From: Solirubrobacterales bacterium
GTDB taxonomy: Bacteria > Actinomycetota > Thermoleophilia > Solirubrobacterales > Solirubrobacteraceae
Assembly: GCA_019240655.1 (NCBI GenBank)
Contig: JAFAXX010000022.1
Coordinates: forward strand, 1 to 33,173
Length of the DNA: 33,173 nucleotides
Reading direction: 5' to 3'
This document shows positions 25,425 to 33,173 of the stretch, in pieces (the stretch's first letter is position 1; each line of letters starts with the position of its first letter). The translations under genes were made by a program, and so were the position numbers. The notes beneath the pieces are model-generated. The model was not told the origin of the DNA, ran no database searches, and saw only the letters and a program-made list of their open reading frames with translations.

Positions 25425-25653
25425 GTAAAGAGGTTTAGCACAGCCGCGTACCCCCAGCGTCGACGAGTGCCTCGCCGCAAGCGTCGTTCGACCGCATGGC
25501 CGACCTTCCTAACACACCGCGGTGGATTTCGATGGTGACTCGGTAGAGGTTTACCGAAGGCACTCGATGGAACACACCGCGCGCTTTGACCTGCACCCAT
25601 CCGCCAAGGTGTCACGAAACCGGGGCACTCCACGTGCCGCTAAGATCGATCTC

Positions 25654-26409
25654 ATGGACGTCTTCGAGAGCAACTTCCAGTCCGCGGTCATCGACCGCTC
25701 TCACATCATCCCCGTCGTGGTCGACTTCTGGGCCGCGTGGTGCGGGCCTTGCCGCCAGCTCGGACCGGTGCTCGAGCGCGCCGTGGCGGAGCGAGCCGGG
25801 AAGGTCGAACTGGCGAAGCTGGACGTCGACGCCAACCCGAATCTCGCTCGCAGCTTCGGCATCCAGGGCATCCCGGCGGTCAAGGCGTTCGTCGACGGCC
25901 GCGTCGCGGCGGAGTTCGTGGGCGCCCAGCCGCCACTGGCGGTCGAGCGCTTTCTCGACTCGCTGCTGCCCTCGGAGGCGGATCGGCTGGTCGAGCAGGG
26001 CGACGAGACCTCGCTGCGACGAGCCCTCGAGCTCGAGCCAACCCGCGCCGACGCCGCCGTGCCGCTTGCCCGCATGCTACGCGAGCGCGGCGAGACCGAC
26101 GAGGCGCTGCGGATTCTCTCCCGCGTCCCGGGAAGCTTCGCCGCCGACGGGCTGGCGGCGCGCATCGGCCTCGAGCAGGCGGTCGCGCGCGCAGAGCAGC
26201 CGAGCGCGCTCGAGCTCCGCGCGGCGTTCGCGGCACTCGACGCCGGGGACCACCAGCGCGCGCTCGATCTCCTGATCGGAGCGCTCCGCTCGGCCGACGG
26301 CGCGCGCGACGATGTGCGCCGGGTGGTGGTCGGGATCCTCGACGAGCTCGGCGTCGAACATCCGCTGGCCCGCGAGTTCCGTCGCCGGCTCGCCTCCGCG
26401 CTCTACTGA
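25654..26409 (+). CDS. Thioredoxin-domain protein with TPR tail (CnoX/YbbN-like)
   Basis: The 251-residue protein has an N-terminal thioredoxin domain: VVVDFWAAWCGPCRQL (WCGPC, residues 29-33) and GIQGIPAVKAFVDGR (cis-Pro), then helical repeats after residue 110 that resemble tetratricopeptide repeats (EQGDETSLRRALELEPTRADAAVPLARMLRERGETDEALRILSRVPG). This layout is that of YbbN/CnoX, a chaperedoxin that holds unfolding proteins and works with GroEL. E. coli CnoX has SxxC; actinobacterial members often keep WCGPC, so thiol-disulfide activity is possible. The ATG at 25654 starts the domain; an upstream open frame to 25522 is not homologous. It is followed after 7 bp by the stop of the convergent DNA polymerase IV gene. 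Confidence 0.87.
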   Translation: MDVFESNFQSAVIDRSHIIPVVVDFWAAWCGPCRQLGPVLERAVAERAGKVELAKLDVDANPNLARSFGIQGIPAVKAFVDGRVAAEFVGAQPPLAVERFLDSLLPSEADRLVEQGDETSLRRALELEPTRADAAVPLARMLRERGETDEALRILSRVPGSFAADGLAARIGLEQAVARAEQPSALELRAAFAALDAGDHQRALDLLIGALRSADGARDDVRRVVVGILDELGVEHPLAREFRRRLASALY

Positions 26410-26416
26410 CGCGGCG

Positions 26417-27472
26417 CTACACGGCCAAGCTCAGCTGGTCGGCCGACGCGGCGAGCCGCTCGAGCGCGGCCACTCGGACCCCGAGCAGCCGCACCGGGCG
26501 CGGCGCGGCGAAGCGCCTCAGCAGCTCCTGCGCCACGGGCCCGATCCGTTCCGCTGAGCTGACCGGCTCGGCCAGCGTCCGCGCCCGGGTGTGGGTCGAG
26601 AAGTCGTCGAGGCGCACCTTGATCGCGACCGTCCGCCCGCCGCGTCCCTGCTCGGCCAGCGCGGCCGCCAGCTGGGCCACGAGCCCGGTGAGGATCTCCT
26701 CGAGCCGCGCCATGTCCGCGATGTCCCGGTCGAACGTCCGCTCGCGAGACTCCGAGATCACCTTGCGCTGCTCGGTGACGGGCGAGCCGTCCTCGAACCG
26801 CGCCCGGCGCTGAAGCTCGGCCGCCTGCCGGCGGCCGAACTGCCGGCCGAGCGCTTCCGGATCGGCGGCGGCCAGCGCCCCCAGCGTGGCGATCCCGGCC
26901 GCTTGGAGCCGCTCCACCGTCTTCGGTCCGATCCCCGGCACCAGCCCGCAGGGCGCTGGCGCGAAGCGCTCGCACGCCTGCTCGCGGGTGAGGACCACGA
27001 ACCCGCGCGGCTTCTCGGCGTCCGAGGCGACCTTGGCCACGAGCTTGCTCGGGCCGATGCCGATCGAGCACCCAAGGCCGGTCCGCGCGTCGATCTCCGC
27101 GCTGACCCGCCGCATCGCCGCCTGGGGCGCCGGTAGCCCGGTCAGGTCGAGGTAGGCCTCGTCGAGGCCGATTACCTCGACCGTCTCCACGTGCGCGCGG
27201 ACGACCCCCATCACCTCGCGGGAGGCCTCCCGGTAATACGCGAAGTCGGGTGCCAGGAACACGCCCTGCGGGCACAGCCGGCGCGCGCGGGCCGCTGGCA
27301 TCGCTGAGCCGACCCCGAAGCGGCGGGCCTCATACGAGGCGGTCGTGACCACGGAGCGCGGCCCGCTGCCCGCCACGATCACCGGCACTCCGTTCAGCTC
27401 GGGCCGCCGGCGAAGCTCGACCGACACGTAGAACGCATCCATGTCGAGGTGCGCCACGCAACGATCGGGCAT
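26417..27472 (-). CDS. dinB: DNA polymerase IV (Y-family translesion polymerase)
   Basis: From ATG 27472 the protein has 351 residues. The palm motifs are LDMDAFYVSVE (D10, first catalytic carboxylate) and GLDEAYLDLTG (D104, E105). YEARRFGVGSAMP and SIGIGPSKLVAKVASDAEKPRG are further Y-family signatures; the thumb HhH (LVPGIGPKTVERLQAAGI) and the little-finger domain follow. The C-terminus QLSLAV resembles the clamp-binding motif QL(S/D)LF. The enzyme bypasses lesions with low fidelity. The frame is open upstream to 27676 but the extra part is not homologous. It overlaps no neighbour; the RlpA-like gene lies 44 bp upstream in the same direction. No LexA box was seen. Confidence 0.92.
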   Translation of the reverse strand: MPDRCVAHLDMDAFYVSVELRRRPELNGVPVIVAGSGPRSVVTTASYEARRFGVGSAMPAARARRLCPQGVFLAPDFAYYREASREVMGVVRAHVETVEVIGLDEAYLDLTGLPAPQAAMRRVSAEIDARTGLGCSIGIGPSKLVAKVASDAEKPRGFVVLTREQACERFAPAPCGLVPGIGPKTVERLQAAGIATLGALAAADPEALGRQFGRRQAAELQRRARFEDGSPVTEQRKVISESRERTFDRDIADMARLEEILTGLVAQLAAALAEQGRGGRTVAIKVRLDDFSTHTRARTLAEPVSSAERIGPVAQELLRRFAAPRPVRLLGVRVAALERLAASADQLSLAV

Positions 27473-27516
27473 CGCCCAGAGGCTAGGCGACGCCTCAGAC
27501 GTGGCCCCGCCTGTCT

Positions 27517-28491
27517 CTACGACGAGGTCCAGACCGTGCCGACGCCGTCGAAGCCGAGGGCGGCGGCCGAGTTTTGGTTGAGATCCCAATCGCGCCCGCC
27601 TACGTATGGGCCGCGATCGTCGACGGTGGCGGTCACGGTGTGCCCGCCGTAGCCAATGGTGACTTTGGTTCCGCACGGCAGCGAGCGGTTCGCGACGCCG
27701 AAGTAGGCATGAAACCCGCAGGCGGTGCCGCCGGCGTCGTCGTACCAGGAAGCGACGGCCGTCTGGAACGTCGTCACCTCGCCGGCCGCCGTCCCGGCAT
27801 GGGAGTTCAGGCCGTCGCCGGCGAAGCGCACGCGCAGCGTCTGCGTACCGGAGGCACTCGGGACGTAGCGCAGGTCGAAGCCGCCGCGGCCACCCGTCGA
27901 AGCGGTGGCCACCGTGTGCCAGCTGCTCTCGCTGCGCGCCTCGAGGCGGATACGCCGGCCGGAGACGCCTGGGAGCAGTCTCCCCCGCACATGCACCGTC
28001 GACCCGGCAAGTGCAGTCACCGCCTGCGGGTGGAGCTGGAACACCGGGGTGACGATGATCCGTTGCACAGTCGGGCTGAGCGCGCCCGGATCGCCGGCCG
28101 CCGGGACCGCCGTGCTCGCGTTCGCCGAGGCGTCGAGGACCCGGAGCATTCCGGAATGGCGGGCCTGGGCGCTCACGCGAAAGGCGCCGTTCGAGCCGAT
28201 AGTGGCCGACGCCAGCGGGCTCCAGGCCCGCTGCCCCACCGACGCGAACTCGAGCTCGGCGGTGCGGCCGGCATCGGCGGCGGACGCCGTGCCGGTGAGC
28301 ACCACCTTGCGGCCGAAGCGCACGTGGCTGGCCTGCAGGTGGGCCGGGAGAGCGGCCGTCGGGGGAGGGGCGGCGCTCTGCGCCTGCCCGGCCGAGACCG
28401 CGGCGGCGCCGGCCGGGATCGCAAGGATCAACGCGCCGATGGCCACCTCGGCCCGGCGCAGGTCACGCAAACGTCGTCGCGTCGGCCTCAA
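27517..28491 (-). CDS. Secreted RlpA-like protein with double-psi beta-barrel
   Basis: The start is the TTG at 28491, chosen because an AGGAGG ribosome site lies 8 nt upstream. The 324-residue protein has an N-terminal hydrophobic signal segment (VAIGALILAIPAGAAAV), two beta-domains rich in Ser/Thr/Ala (about 45-230), and a C-terminal double-psi barrel with ASWYDDAGGTACGF, SLPCGTKVTIGYGG and VDDRGPYVGGRDWDLNQNSAAALGF. The last motif matches RlpA ('DRGPF..GR.iDLS'), whose E. coli and Pseudomonas members bind or cleave denuded glycan strands. A cell-wall role outside the membrane is likely. Two Cys in the barrel may pair. Confidence 0.85.
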   Translation of the reverse strand: MRPTRRRLRDLRRAEVAIGALILAIPAGAAAVSAGQAQSAAPPPTAALPAHLQASHVRFGRKVVLTGTASAADAGRTAELEFASVGQRAWSPLASATIGSNGAFRVSAQARHSGMLRVLDASANASTAVPAAGDPGALSPTVQRIIVTPVFQLHPQAVTALAGSTVHVRGRLLPGVSGRRIRLEARSESSWHTVATASTGGRGGFDLRYVPSASGTQTLRVRFAGDGLNSHAGTAAGEVTTFQTAVASWYDDAGGTACGFHAYFGVANRSLPCGTKVTIGYGGHTVTATVDDRGPYVGGRDWDLNQNSAAALGFDGVGTVWTSS

Positions 28492-28753
28492 GTTGAGGAC
28501 CTCCTGTTCGGTTCGACCGGGCGCCTACGGAGTTAGCTGACGGGCTCGCGGACGTCGGACCGCGCTCGAGATGCGCAGGTCGTTTCGCTCGCTACGGCCG
28601 CGAGCCGGCGTGCGCCGGGCGGCCGATACGCCCCGGCCGGACGGAAGTGACTCGCGCCCGGCAATGGGTCCCCCGTTCGTCCTCGCACCGAGCGAGGGCG
28701 ATTCGGCGGTCGAGATTCGTCTCGCGCAGGCTGGCAGTCCTCCACCGGCGCTA

Positions 28754-28771
28754 GTGTGAGATCGCTCACAC
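28754..28771. promoter_or_regulatory. Crp/cAMP-receptor-type binding site
   Basis: GTGTGAGATCGCTCACAC contains TGTGA-N6-TCACA with perfect 7-bp arms, the consensus of Crp-family regulators including actinobacterial GlxR/Rv3676-type proteins. It lies 65 bp upstream of the wax synthase GTG, in the usual place for activation. Confidence 0.7.
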
Positions 28772-28815
28772 ACGCTGCCAAATGCGGGCGCGGTCGCGGC
28801 CGTGGCGACACCTGC

Positions 28816-28821
28816 GAAAAT
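28816..28821 (+). promoter_or_regulatory. Possible -10 element of a leaderless transcript
   Basis: GAAAAT ends 6 bp before the GTG start of the wax synthase, which has no Shine-Dalgarno sequence. A leaderless transcript starting near the GTG would fit and would place the Crp-type site close to -62 to -65. Confidence 0.3.
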
Positions 28822-28827
28822 CCTCCC

Positions 28828-30285
28828 GTGCCCAACCGCGACCGTCTCAGCGGCCTCGACAGCTCGTTCCTGCATCTCGAGCGCGACTCGGCGCACATGC
28901 ACGTGGCAGCGTGCATGGTCTTCGAAGGACCCCCGCCGTCCTATGGAGAGCTGCTGACGCACGTGCAGTCGCGGCTGCACCTGGTGCCGCGCTACCGTCA
29001 GCGGCTGGCTTTCGTGCCCGCCGGCCAGGGTCGTCCGGTGTGGGTTGACGATCCCCATTTCAAGCTCGGCTTTCACGTGCGGCACACCGCCCTGCCGCGG
29101 CCCGGGTGCGAGGAGGAGCTCAGGCGCCTCGCCGGCCGAGTGTTCTCCCAGCCACTCGACCGCGACCGCCCGCTGTGGGAGCTGTGGCTGGTCGAGGGAC
29201 TGGCCGGCGAGCGCTTCGCCCTGCTTTCGAAGACCCATCACGCGTTGGTCGACGGAATCTCCGGTGTCGACATCGTCACCGTGCTGTTCGACGCGTCGCC
29301 GGAGCCGATGCCGGTTGCGCCCCCGGAACAGGAGTGGGTGGCGCGCCCGCTACCGAGCCGCGCTCAGCTCCTGGCCGACGCGCTCCTGGAGCGGGCAACG
29401 GTGCCGCGCGAGCTCCTCTACGGCGCCCAGGCAGCCCTCCGCGCGCCGCGGGCGATCGCCGAGCGCGCGGTCGCCGCGCTGGCCGGGGTCGGGGCGATGG
29501 CCTGGGCCGGCCTCCGTCCCGCTCCCCCGAGCCCATTCAACGTTCGCATCGGCCCGCATCGCCGCTTCACCTGGGTCCGCGCCGACCTGGGCCAGTTCAA
29601 GGCGATCAAGAACGCGCTCGGCGGGACGCTCAACGACGTTGTCCTCGCGGTGGTCACCGGCGCGCTCGGGCGTTACATGCGGATGCACGGCCATTCCACC
29701 GACGGCGTCGAATTGCGCGCCATGGTGCCGGTATCGGTCCGCGCCGACGTCGAACGCGGCGCGCTCGGCAACCGCGTCGCAGCGATGTGGGCGCCGCTGC
29801 CCGTCGGCGTGCTCGACCCCGTGGCGCGGCTGCGCACGCTGAGTGAGGACATGCGGGCCGTCAAGGAGTCCGGCCAGGCGGTCGGGGCTGGAGTGCTCAC
29901 CACGCTGTCGGGGTTCGCCCCGCCGACGATCCTGTCCCAGGCGGCGCGGCTGCAGGCGCGCCAGCGGCTGTTCAACCTCGTGGTGACGAACGTGCCCGGG
30001 CCGCAGCGTCCGCTGTTTGTGCTCGGACGCGAGCTCGCGGCGATCTACCCGATGGTCCCGTTGGCGGAGAACACGGCGCTCGGGATCGCGATTCTGAGCT
30101 ACAACGGACAGCTCAACTTCGGGCTGATCGCCGACTTCGACGCGCTGGCCGACCTCGACGCGCTGGCCGACGAGCTCCGGGCCGAGATCGTCGAGCTGGC
30201 CGCCGAGGCGGGCGCCCCGACCGGCAACGGGCGCGGGGGTAGACCGGACGGCGCGCGCAGACGGGTCATCCGAGCCCTCGAGTGA
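28828..30285 (+). CDS. Wax ester synthase / diacylglycerol acyltransferase (WS/DGAT)
   Basis: The 485-residue protein starts with PNRDRLSGLDSSFLHLERDSAHMHVAACMVFEG, a typical WS/DGAT opening, and contains the acyltransferase motif HHALVDG (residues 137-143), PLDRDRPLWE and NDVVLAVVTGALGRY in the C-terminal domain, plus LFNLVVTNVPGPQRPLFVLG. These enzymes join fatty acyl-CoA to alcohols or diacylglycerol, making wax esters or storage triacylglycerol, and are common in mycobacteria and other actinobacteria. It starts at GTG 28828. Its last codons overlap the start of the DUF3105 gene by 4 bp (GTGA). A Crp-type site upstream suggests control by carbon or energy state. Confidence 0.9.
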   Translation: MPNRDRLSGLDSSFLHLERDSAHMHVAACMVFEGPPPSYGELLTHVQSRLHLVPRYRQRLAFVPAGQGRPVWVDDPHFKLGFHVRHTALPRPGCEEELRRLAGRVFSQPLDRDRPLWELWLVEGLAGERFALLSKTHHALVDGISGVDIVTVLFDASPEPMPVAPPEQEWVARPLPSRAQLLADALLERATVPRELLYGAQAALRAPRAIAERAVAALAGVGAMAWAGLRPAPPSPFNVRIGPHRRFTWVRADLGQFKAIKNALGGTLNDVVLAVVTGALGRYMRMHGHSTDGVELRAMVPVSVRADVERGALGNRVAAMWAPLPVGVLDPVARLRTLSEDMRAVKESGQAVGAGVLTTLSGFAPPTILSQAARLQARQRLFNLVVTNVPGPQRPLFVLGRELAAIYPMVPLAENTALGIAILSYNGQLNFGLIADFDALADLDALADELRAEIVELAAEAGAPTGNGRGGRPDGARRRVIRALE

Positions 30286-30836
30286 GGACGGCCGGCACCG
30301 CGCTCGAGCGCGTGGCGATCGTCGCCGCGTCGCTGGCGCTCTCAGTCGCGTTGATCGCCCTCCTGTCCGGCTACTTCGCCGGCCACGACCCAGCGGATGT
30401 CACCGGCCCGGCGGCCGGACCGGGCAAGGCCTACCGCGATCTCGGCGACGCCGCGCTCAAGCCCGGTCAGCCCCGTCCCGCCTACGACTCGAGTCCACCG
30501 ACCAGCGGCGCTCACCGGCCCGAGGCTGTCACCCGCGACGACGCCCCGCTCAACGACGACCAGCTGCTCCAGGCTCTCCAGGCCGGCGACGTGGTCTTGA
30601 TGTACGGAGCGCACACGACGCCGCCCGGTCTGCGGGCGCTGTCCGTAACGCTGGCCCCACCCTTCTCGCCCGCGCTCGCCGCCTCCGGCCAGGCGGTCAT
30701 CCTGGCCCGGCGCACCGGCATCCACGGGGCCGTCGGTCTCGCCTGGAGCCACATGATCCGGGTCGCCGACGCCCGCGACCCCTCCCTGCGCGCTTTCGCG
30801 GCCTTCTGGCTCGGGCGCGGCGCGCCCTCGGGCTAG
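30282..30836 (+). CDS. DUF3105 family membrane-anchored protein
   Basis: The 184-residue protein starts at GTG 30282, overlapping the wax synthase stop. One N-terminal membrane segment (VAIVAASLALSVALIALLSGYFAG, about 11-34) anchors an outer domain with YDSSPPTSGAHRPEAV, matching the DUF3105 motif Y.s.PPtSG.H. The central GDVVLMYGAHT and VILARRTGIHGAVGLAWSHMIRV also fit the family, whose function is not known. Overlap with the wax synthase suggests translation coupling and a shared role in storage lipid or envelope physiology, which is inference only. No downstream terminator is evident. Confidence 0.7.
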   Translation: MRTAGTALERVAIVAASLALSVALIALLSGYFAGHDPADVTGPAAGPGKAYRDLGDAALKPGQPRPAYDSSPPTSGAHRPEAVTRDDAPLNDDQLLQALQAGDVVLMYGAHTTPPGLRALSVTLAPPFSPALAASGQAVILARRTGIHGAVGLAWSHMIRVADARDPSLRAFAAFWLGRGAPSG

Positions 30837-31312
30837 CTGGCAGGACCTTTCCTCGACTGAGTGGGCCTCGCTTCGCTCGGCATCCGTGGGACCAGGCATC
30901 CCGGACGCGCGGATTTGAGTATTGCCCGGTCTCTACCGGGGGCTGCCCGCGGGAGATCCCGGCGGCCTGCGCCGCCTCACGGAGGCCGATCAAGCCCCGT
31001 ATACGCCGGTGAAGGCGACCGGGGGCGCCCCGAGAACACCGCAAACGTGCCCAAGCGCGGACGCCGCCGGCGCCGGTACCCGCTGTGTCGGCCAGGCGAC
31101 CACACGGTGAACGAGCGCCGTGCCGAGCCGGCCGCACACGCCGACGCGGACCGTGCTGAGCCGATCGATTTGGGCGGCTGACGCGGGTTGCGCCCGGCGG
31201 CGTCACAGCGGCCGAACGCGGTGACCGCCGGCGGTGAAGAGGCCGCCGCCGGTGCGCTCCCTAGCATTCCAACCGTCATGTGCGACTCGATCGACCTCTA
31301 GGATGTGGCGGG
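30837..31312. other. 476-bp stretch without recognised gene
   Basis: Open frames cross on both strands, but none has a domain or a good start. A perfect ACCGCCGGCGGT palindrome lies near 31220-31235. This could be the promoter region of the following gene plus a decayed segment. Confidence 0.35.
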
Positions 31313-32596
31313 ATGACTGGTCTGCGGCGGTCTGACCCTGCTCCCGATCTGCGCGATCCGCCACGCGCGGCTGACTCACCGCGCGTGTCTGCGCCGCTAC
31401 ACCGGGGTCCGGTGCGGCCGGGGAAGCGGCGCGAGCCTCCGAGAAGCAGATGGCGCCGCCGGCGCTTTTGGATCGCGGCGGCCGTCCTGGCGGTGCTCGT
31501 GTGGGCGCTGACTTCGTATACCGCCTGGATGTTGCGGCCCTCGAGCGTGTCGTTCCGCGTGAACAGCGTCGAGTGGATCAGGCACAAGGTGCCTCTCGGA
31601 AACTGGATCATGGACGAGATCGAGAACGTCTACTACAGCGCCAATGCGCCGAAGAAGGGCGGGCCGCAGCTGAAGCGCCTGCCGGCGGTCGGAGTGGGCC
31701 AGCCCGGCCACAACAGCACCGGACAGGCGCATAAACACTCGGTCTGGCCGCCGCCGATCAAGCCGGTCTATGCGCACCCGCTCCCTGGCGAGGGGCTCTG
31801 GAAGCCGACGGGCCCGAAGGTCGACGGCGGCCCGCCGGTGCTGGTGAGCACCTTTCGCCCCGATGTCGAGTATCCGAGCATCGTCGCCTACGTCGCCTGG
31901 TTTGACCATACGCGGACTCAGATCGGCTACTACCCCGGCCGCTATGAGCCACCGAACGCGGCCGTACGCGGGCCGATGATGGTGCCGGAAGACCAGCGCT
32001 GGCGGCTGCTTGCCACCTTCAACGCCGGCTTCACCTACACGGACATCAACAACGGCTCGACCGACAACGGCCACGTGAACGAGCCGCTGGCTGACGGCAA
32101 CGCCACGCTCGTTGGCTACCGCGACGGCCGCATTGCGATCGTGAAGTGGAGCGGCGGCCCGAACGCCGGCCCGGACGTCGCCTGGGCGCGCCAGAGCCTG
32201 GCTCCAATTGTTTGGGACGGGCGCCTGAACCCATCGTTGGACGACAATCCCGACAGCCCACAGTGGGGTTACTCACTCGGCCACGCGACTCGGGTCTGGC
32301 GCACCGGCGTTGGCATCGACCGTCGCGGCAACCTCATCTTCGTCGCCGCCGACGGCCAGACCGTGATCACCCTGGCGAAGATCCTCCAGCACGTCGGCGC
32401 GGTGCAGGCGATGCAGTTCGACATCAACCCTGAGTGGCACACGTTGATCACCTACACGCATGCCCACGGTCTCGTCCCCAGGCTGGTCGAGCCCCAATCG
32501 CAGCAGTCGCCCACCCGTTACCTCGTCCCCGACGACCGTGACTTCTTCGCCGTCTACCAACCGCTGCCCGGTCCGGTCACCGTCCCGTTCAAGTAG
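31313..32596 (+). CDS. Phosphodiester glycosidase (NAGPA-domain) family protein, membrane-anchored paralogue
   Basis: From ATG 31313 the product has 427 residues. A basic Pro/Arg-rich cytoplasmic start (1-50) is followed by one membrane segment (FWIAAAVLAVLVWALTSYTAWML) and an outer linker. The domain from about residue 145 is a close paralogue of the lipoprotein at 13591-14631; long blocks such as RWRLLATFNAGFTYTD, TLVGYRDGRIAIVKWSGG and TLAKILQHVGAVQAMQFDIN agree. The lipid anchor of the other copy is replaced here by a transmembrane anchor. An upstream in-frame GTG at 31280 is possible; ATG 31313 gives the shorter basic start. The substrate is likely a phosphodiester-linked glycan of the cell surface. 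Confidence 0.78.
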   Translation: MTGLRRSDPAPDLRDPPRAADSPRVSAPLHRGPVRPGKRREPPRSRWRRRRFWIAAAVLAVLVWALTSYTAWMLRPSSVSFRVNSVEWIRHKVPLGNWIMDEIENVYYSANAPKKGGPQLKRLPAVGVGQPGHNSTGQAHKHSVWPPPIKPVYAHPLPGEGLWKPTGPKVDGGPPVLVSTFRPDVEYPSIVAYVAWFDHTRTQIGYYPGRYEPPNAAVRGPMMVPEDQRWRLLATFNAGFTYTDINNGSTDNGHVNEPLADGNATLVGYRDGRIAIVKWSGGPNAGPDVAWARQSLAPIVWDGRLNPSLDDNPDSPQWGYSLGHATRVWRTGVGIDRRGNLIFVAADGQTVITLAKILQHVGAVQAMQFDINPEWHTLITYTHAHGLVPRLVEPQSQQSPTRYLVPDDRDFFAVYQPLPGPVTVPFK

Positions 32597-32600
32597 CGCG

Positions 32601-32620
32601 CCACGCCGCACCGCGGCGGC
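32601..32620. terminator. Short hairpin between convergent genes
   Basis: GCCGC and GCGGC around ACC form a 5-bp stem in the 23-bp gap between the two convergent stops. It could end both transcripts, but the stem is short and there is no T-run. Confidence 0.3.
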
Positions 32621-33173
32621 TACTCGTTACGGGGCTTGACCCCGGTGCCGAGGAGCAGGAGTCCCGCCACGCGCTCGATCGGGCCGCGCTCGAGGCCGTC
32701 GAGGGTGTCCGCCAGCCGCCAACCCAGTGGCGTCGCGAACGGCGCGAGGGCAAGAAACGGATGAACGCGGACCTCGTTTAGCCCAAGGTCCTCGAGCAGC
32801 TGCCGCAGCCGGCGCGGCGTGAATTTGTTGATGTGCTGTGAGGCGTAATTCAATTCGCCGAAGCGGTTGACCAGCATCTCCACCAGCGGCCACGCGCTGG
32901 CGAAATTCGGCGTCGTCAGGACGAGCTTCCCACCCGGGCGCAGGCGCTCGACGGTCGCCCGGAGTATGTCGTCCACGTCGGCGGGCGCCAGGTGCTCGAT
33001 CACCTCGACGACCGTGGCTACGTCGTAGCCGCGGCAGTCCGGCAACAGCGCGCGCACCGGGACGGCGAAGAAGCGCTTCGCCTCGCTCTCGTACTTGCGG
33101 CGAGCGTAGTCGATGCCGGGCCTCGAGATGTCGATTCCCGTCGATACGAAGCGGTCGTCGAGCAAGCCGATCA
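32620..33173 (-). CDS. Class I SAM-dependent methyltransferase (5' cut by window edge)
   Basis: The frame runs off the right end, so the N-terminus with the first SAM-binding glycine motif is outside. What is visible: STGIDISRPGIDYARRKY (acidic residue after strand 2, binding the SAM ribose), GYDVATVVEVIEHLAPADVDDILRATVERLRPGGKLVLTTPN (strand 4 with the EVIEH motif and strand 5), and a C-terminal cap with INKFTPRRLRQLLEDLGL. This pattern is that of Methyltransf_11/23-type enzymes (UbiG, glycan or small-molecule methyltransferases). The acceptor is unknown. It is convergent to the glycosidase paralogue. Confidence 0.85.
   Translation of the reverse strand, partial: IGLLDDRFVSTGIDISRPGIDYARRKYESEAKRFFAVPVRALLPDCRGYDVATVVEVIEHLAPADVDDILRATVERLRPGGKLVLTTPNFASAWPLVEMLVNRFGELNYASQHINKFTPRRLRQLLEDLGLNEVRVHPFLALAPFATPLGWRLADTLDGLERGPIERVAGLLLLGTGVKPRNE

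Noticed and set aside
24648..25538. 296-codon plus-strand ORF
   Set aside because: Antisense shadow of the epimerase; no recognisable domain.

Overview
The window is high-GC DNA with actinobacterial character. Pointers are a DUF3052 protein, a WS/DGAT wax-ester synthase, an F420/deazaflavin-type nitroreductase, GTG/TTG starts, and a secreted protein built of the 'TVNPNGS..T..F.WG' fibronectin-III-like repeats that are common in Thermoleophilia/Solirubrobacterales. I infer a Thermoleophilia-like soil actinobacterium; no rRNA or marker gene here proves it. No tRNA, rRNA, CRISPR array, intact insertion sequence or prophage was seen.

Left part (1 to about 13.6 kb) is loose and partly decayed. 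It holds the 3' end of an ATP-dependent DNA ligase, a calcineurin-like phosphoesterase, a small hypothetical protein, two GNAT acetyltransferases, a stand-alone LanC-like protein, a small ORF, a SnoaL/NTF2-like protein, and a tight three-gene operon (acetoacetate decarboxylase family plus two 3-hydroxyacyl-CoA-dehydrogenase-fold enzymes). Between them lie long non-coding stretches with gene remnants: an IS66-type transposase piece, two LuxR HTH pieces (one with a visible 1-nt frameshift), a possible NIPSNAP piece, a deazaflavin nitroreductase whose natural start codon seems lost, and a Bax-inhibitor-1/YccA membrane gene with its middle deleted.

Right part (13.6 to 33.2 kb) is densely coding. 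In order: a phosphodiester-glycosidase-family lipoprotein; a secreted FnIII-like protein; a DUF3052 protein and an alpha/beta hydrolase (convergent to the FnIII gene); an orphan MetE-like N-terminus; an MBL-fold hydrolase; a GH13 trehalose-synthase-like enzyme; a methylmalonate-semialdehyde-type aldehyde dehydrogenase; a divergent LuxR regulator/BBE-type flavoprotein pair; an NAD-dependent epimerase; a thioredoxin-TPR (CnoX-like) protein; DNA polymerase IV; a secreted RlpA-like protein; a wax-ester synthase overlapping a DUF3105 membrane protein; a second phosphodiester-glycosidase paralogue; and a methyltransferase cut by the window edge.

The most interesting signals are: (1) the decarboxylase plus two dehydrogenases operon, which reads like oxidation of a free 3-hydroxy acid followed by decarboxylation; (2) a perfect TGTGA-N6-TCACA Crp-type site upstream of the wax synthase; (3) perfect 18-bp palindromes in the LuxR/flavoprotein intergenic region and just upstream of the first glycosidase paralogue; (4) the glycosidase paralogue pair with an atypical catalytic loop, plus a 45-bp inverted duplicate of one copy; and (5) several genes with altered catalytic motifs. 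I did not find a clear new multi-gene defence or mobile system.
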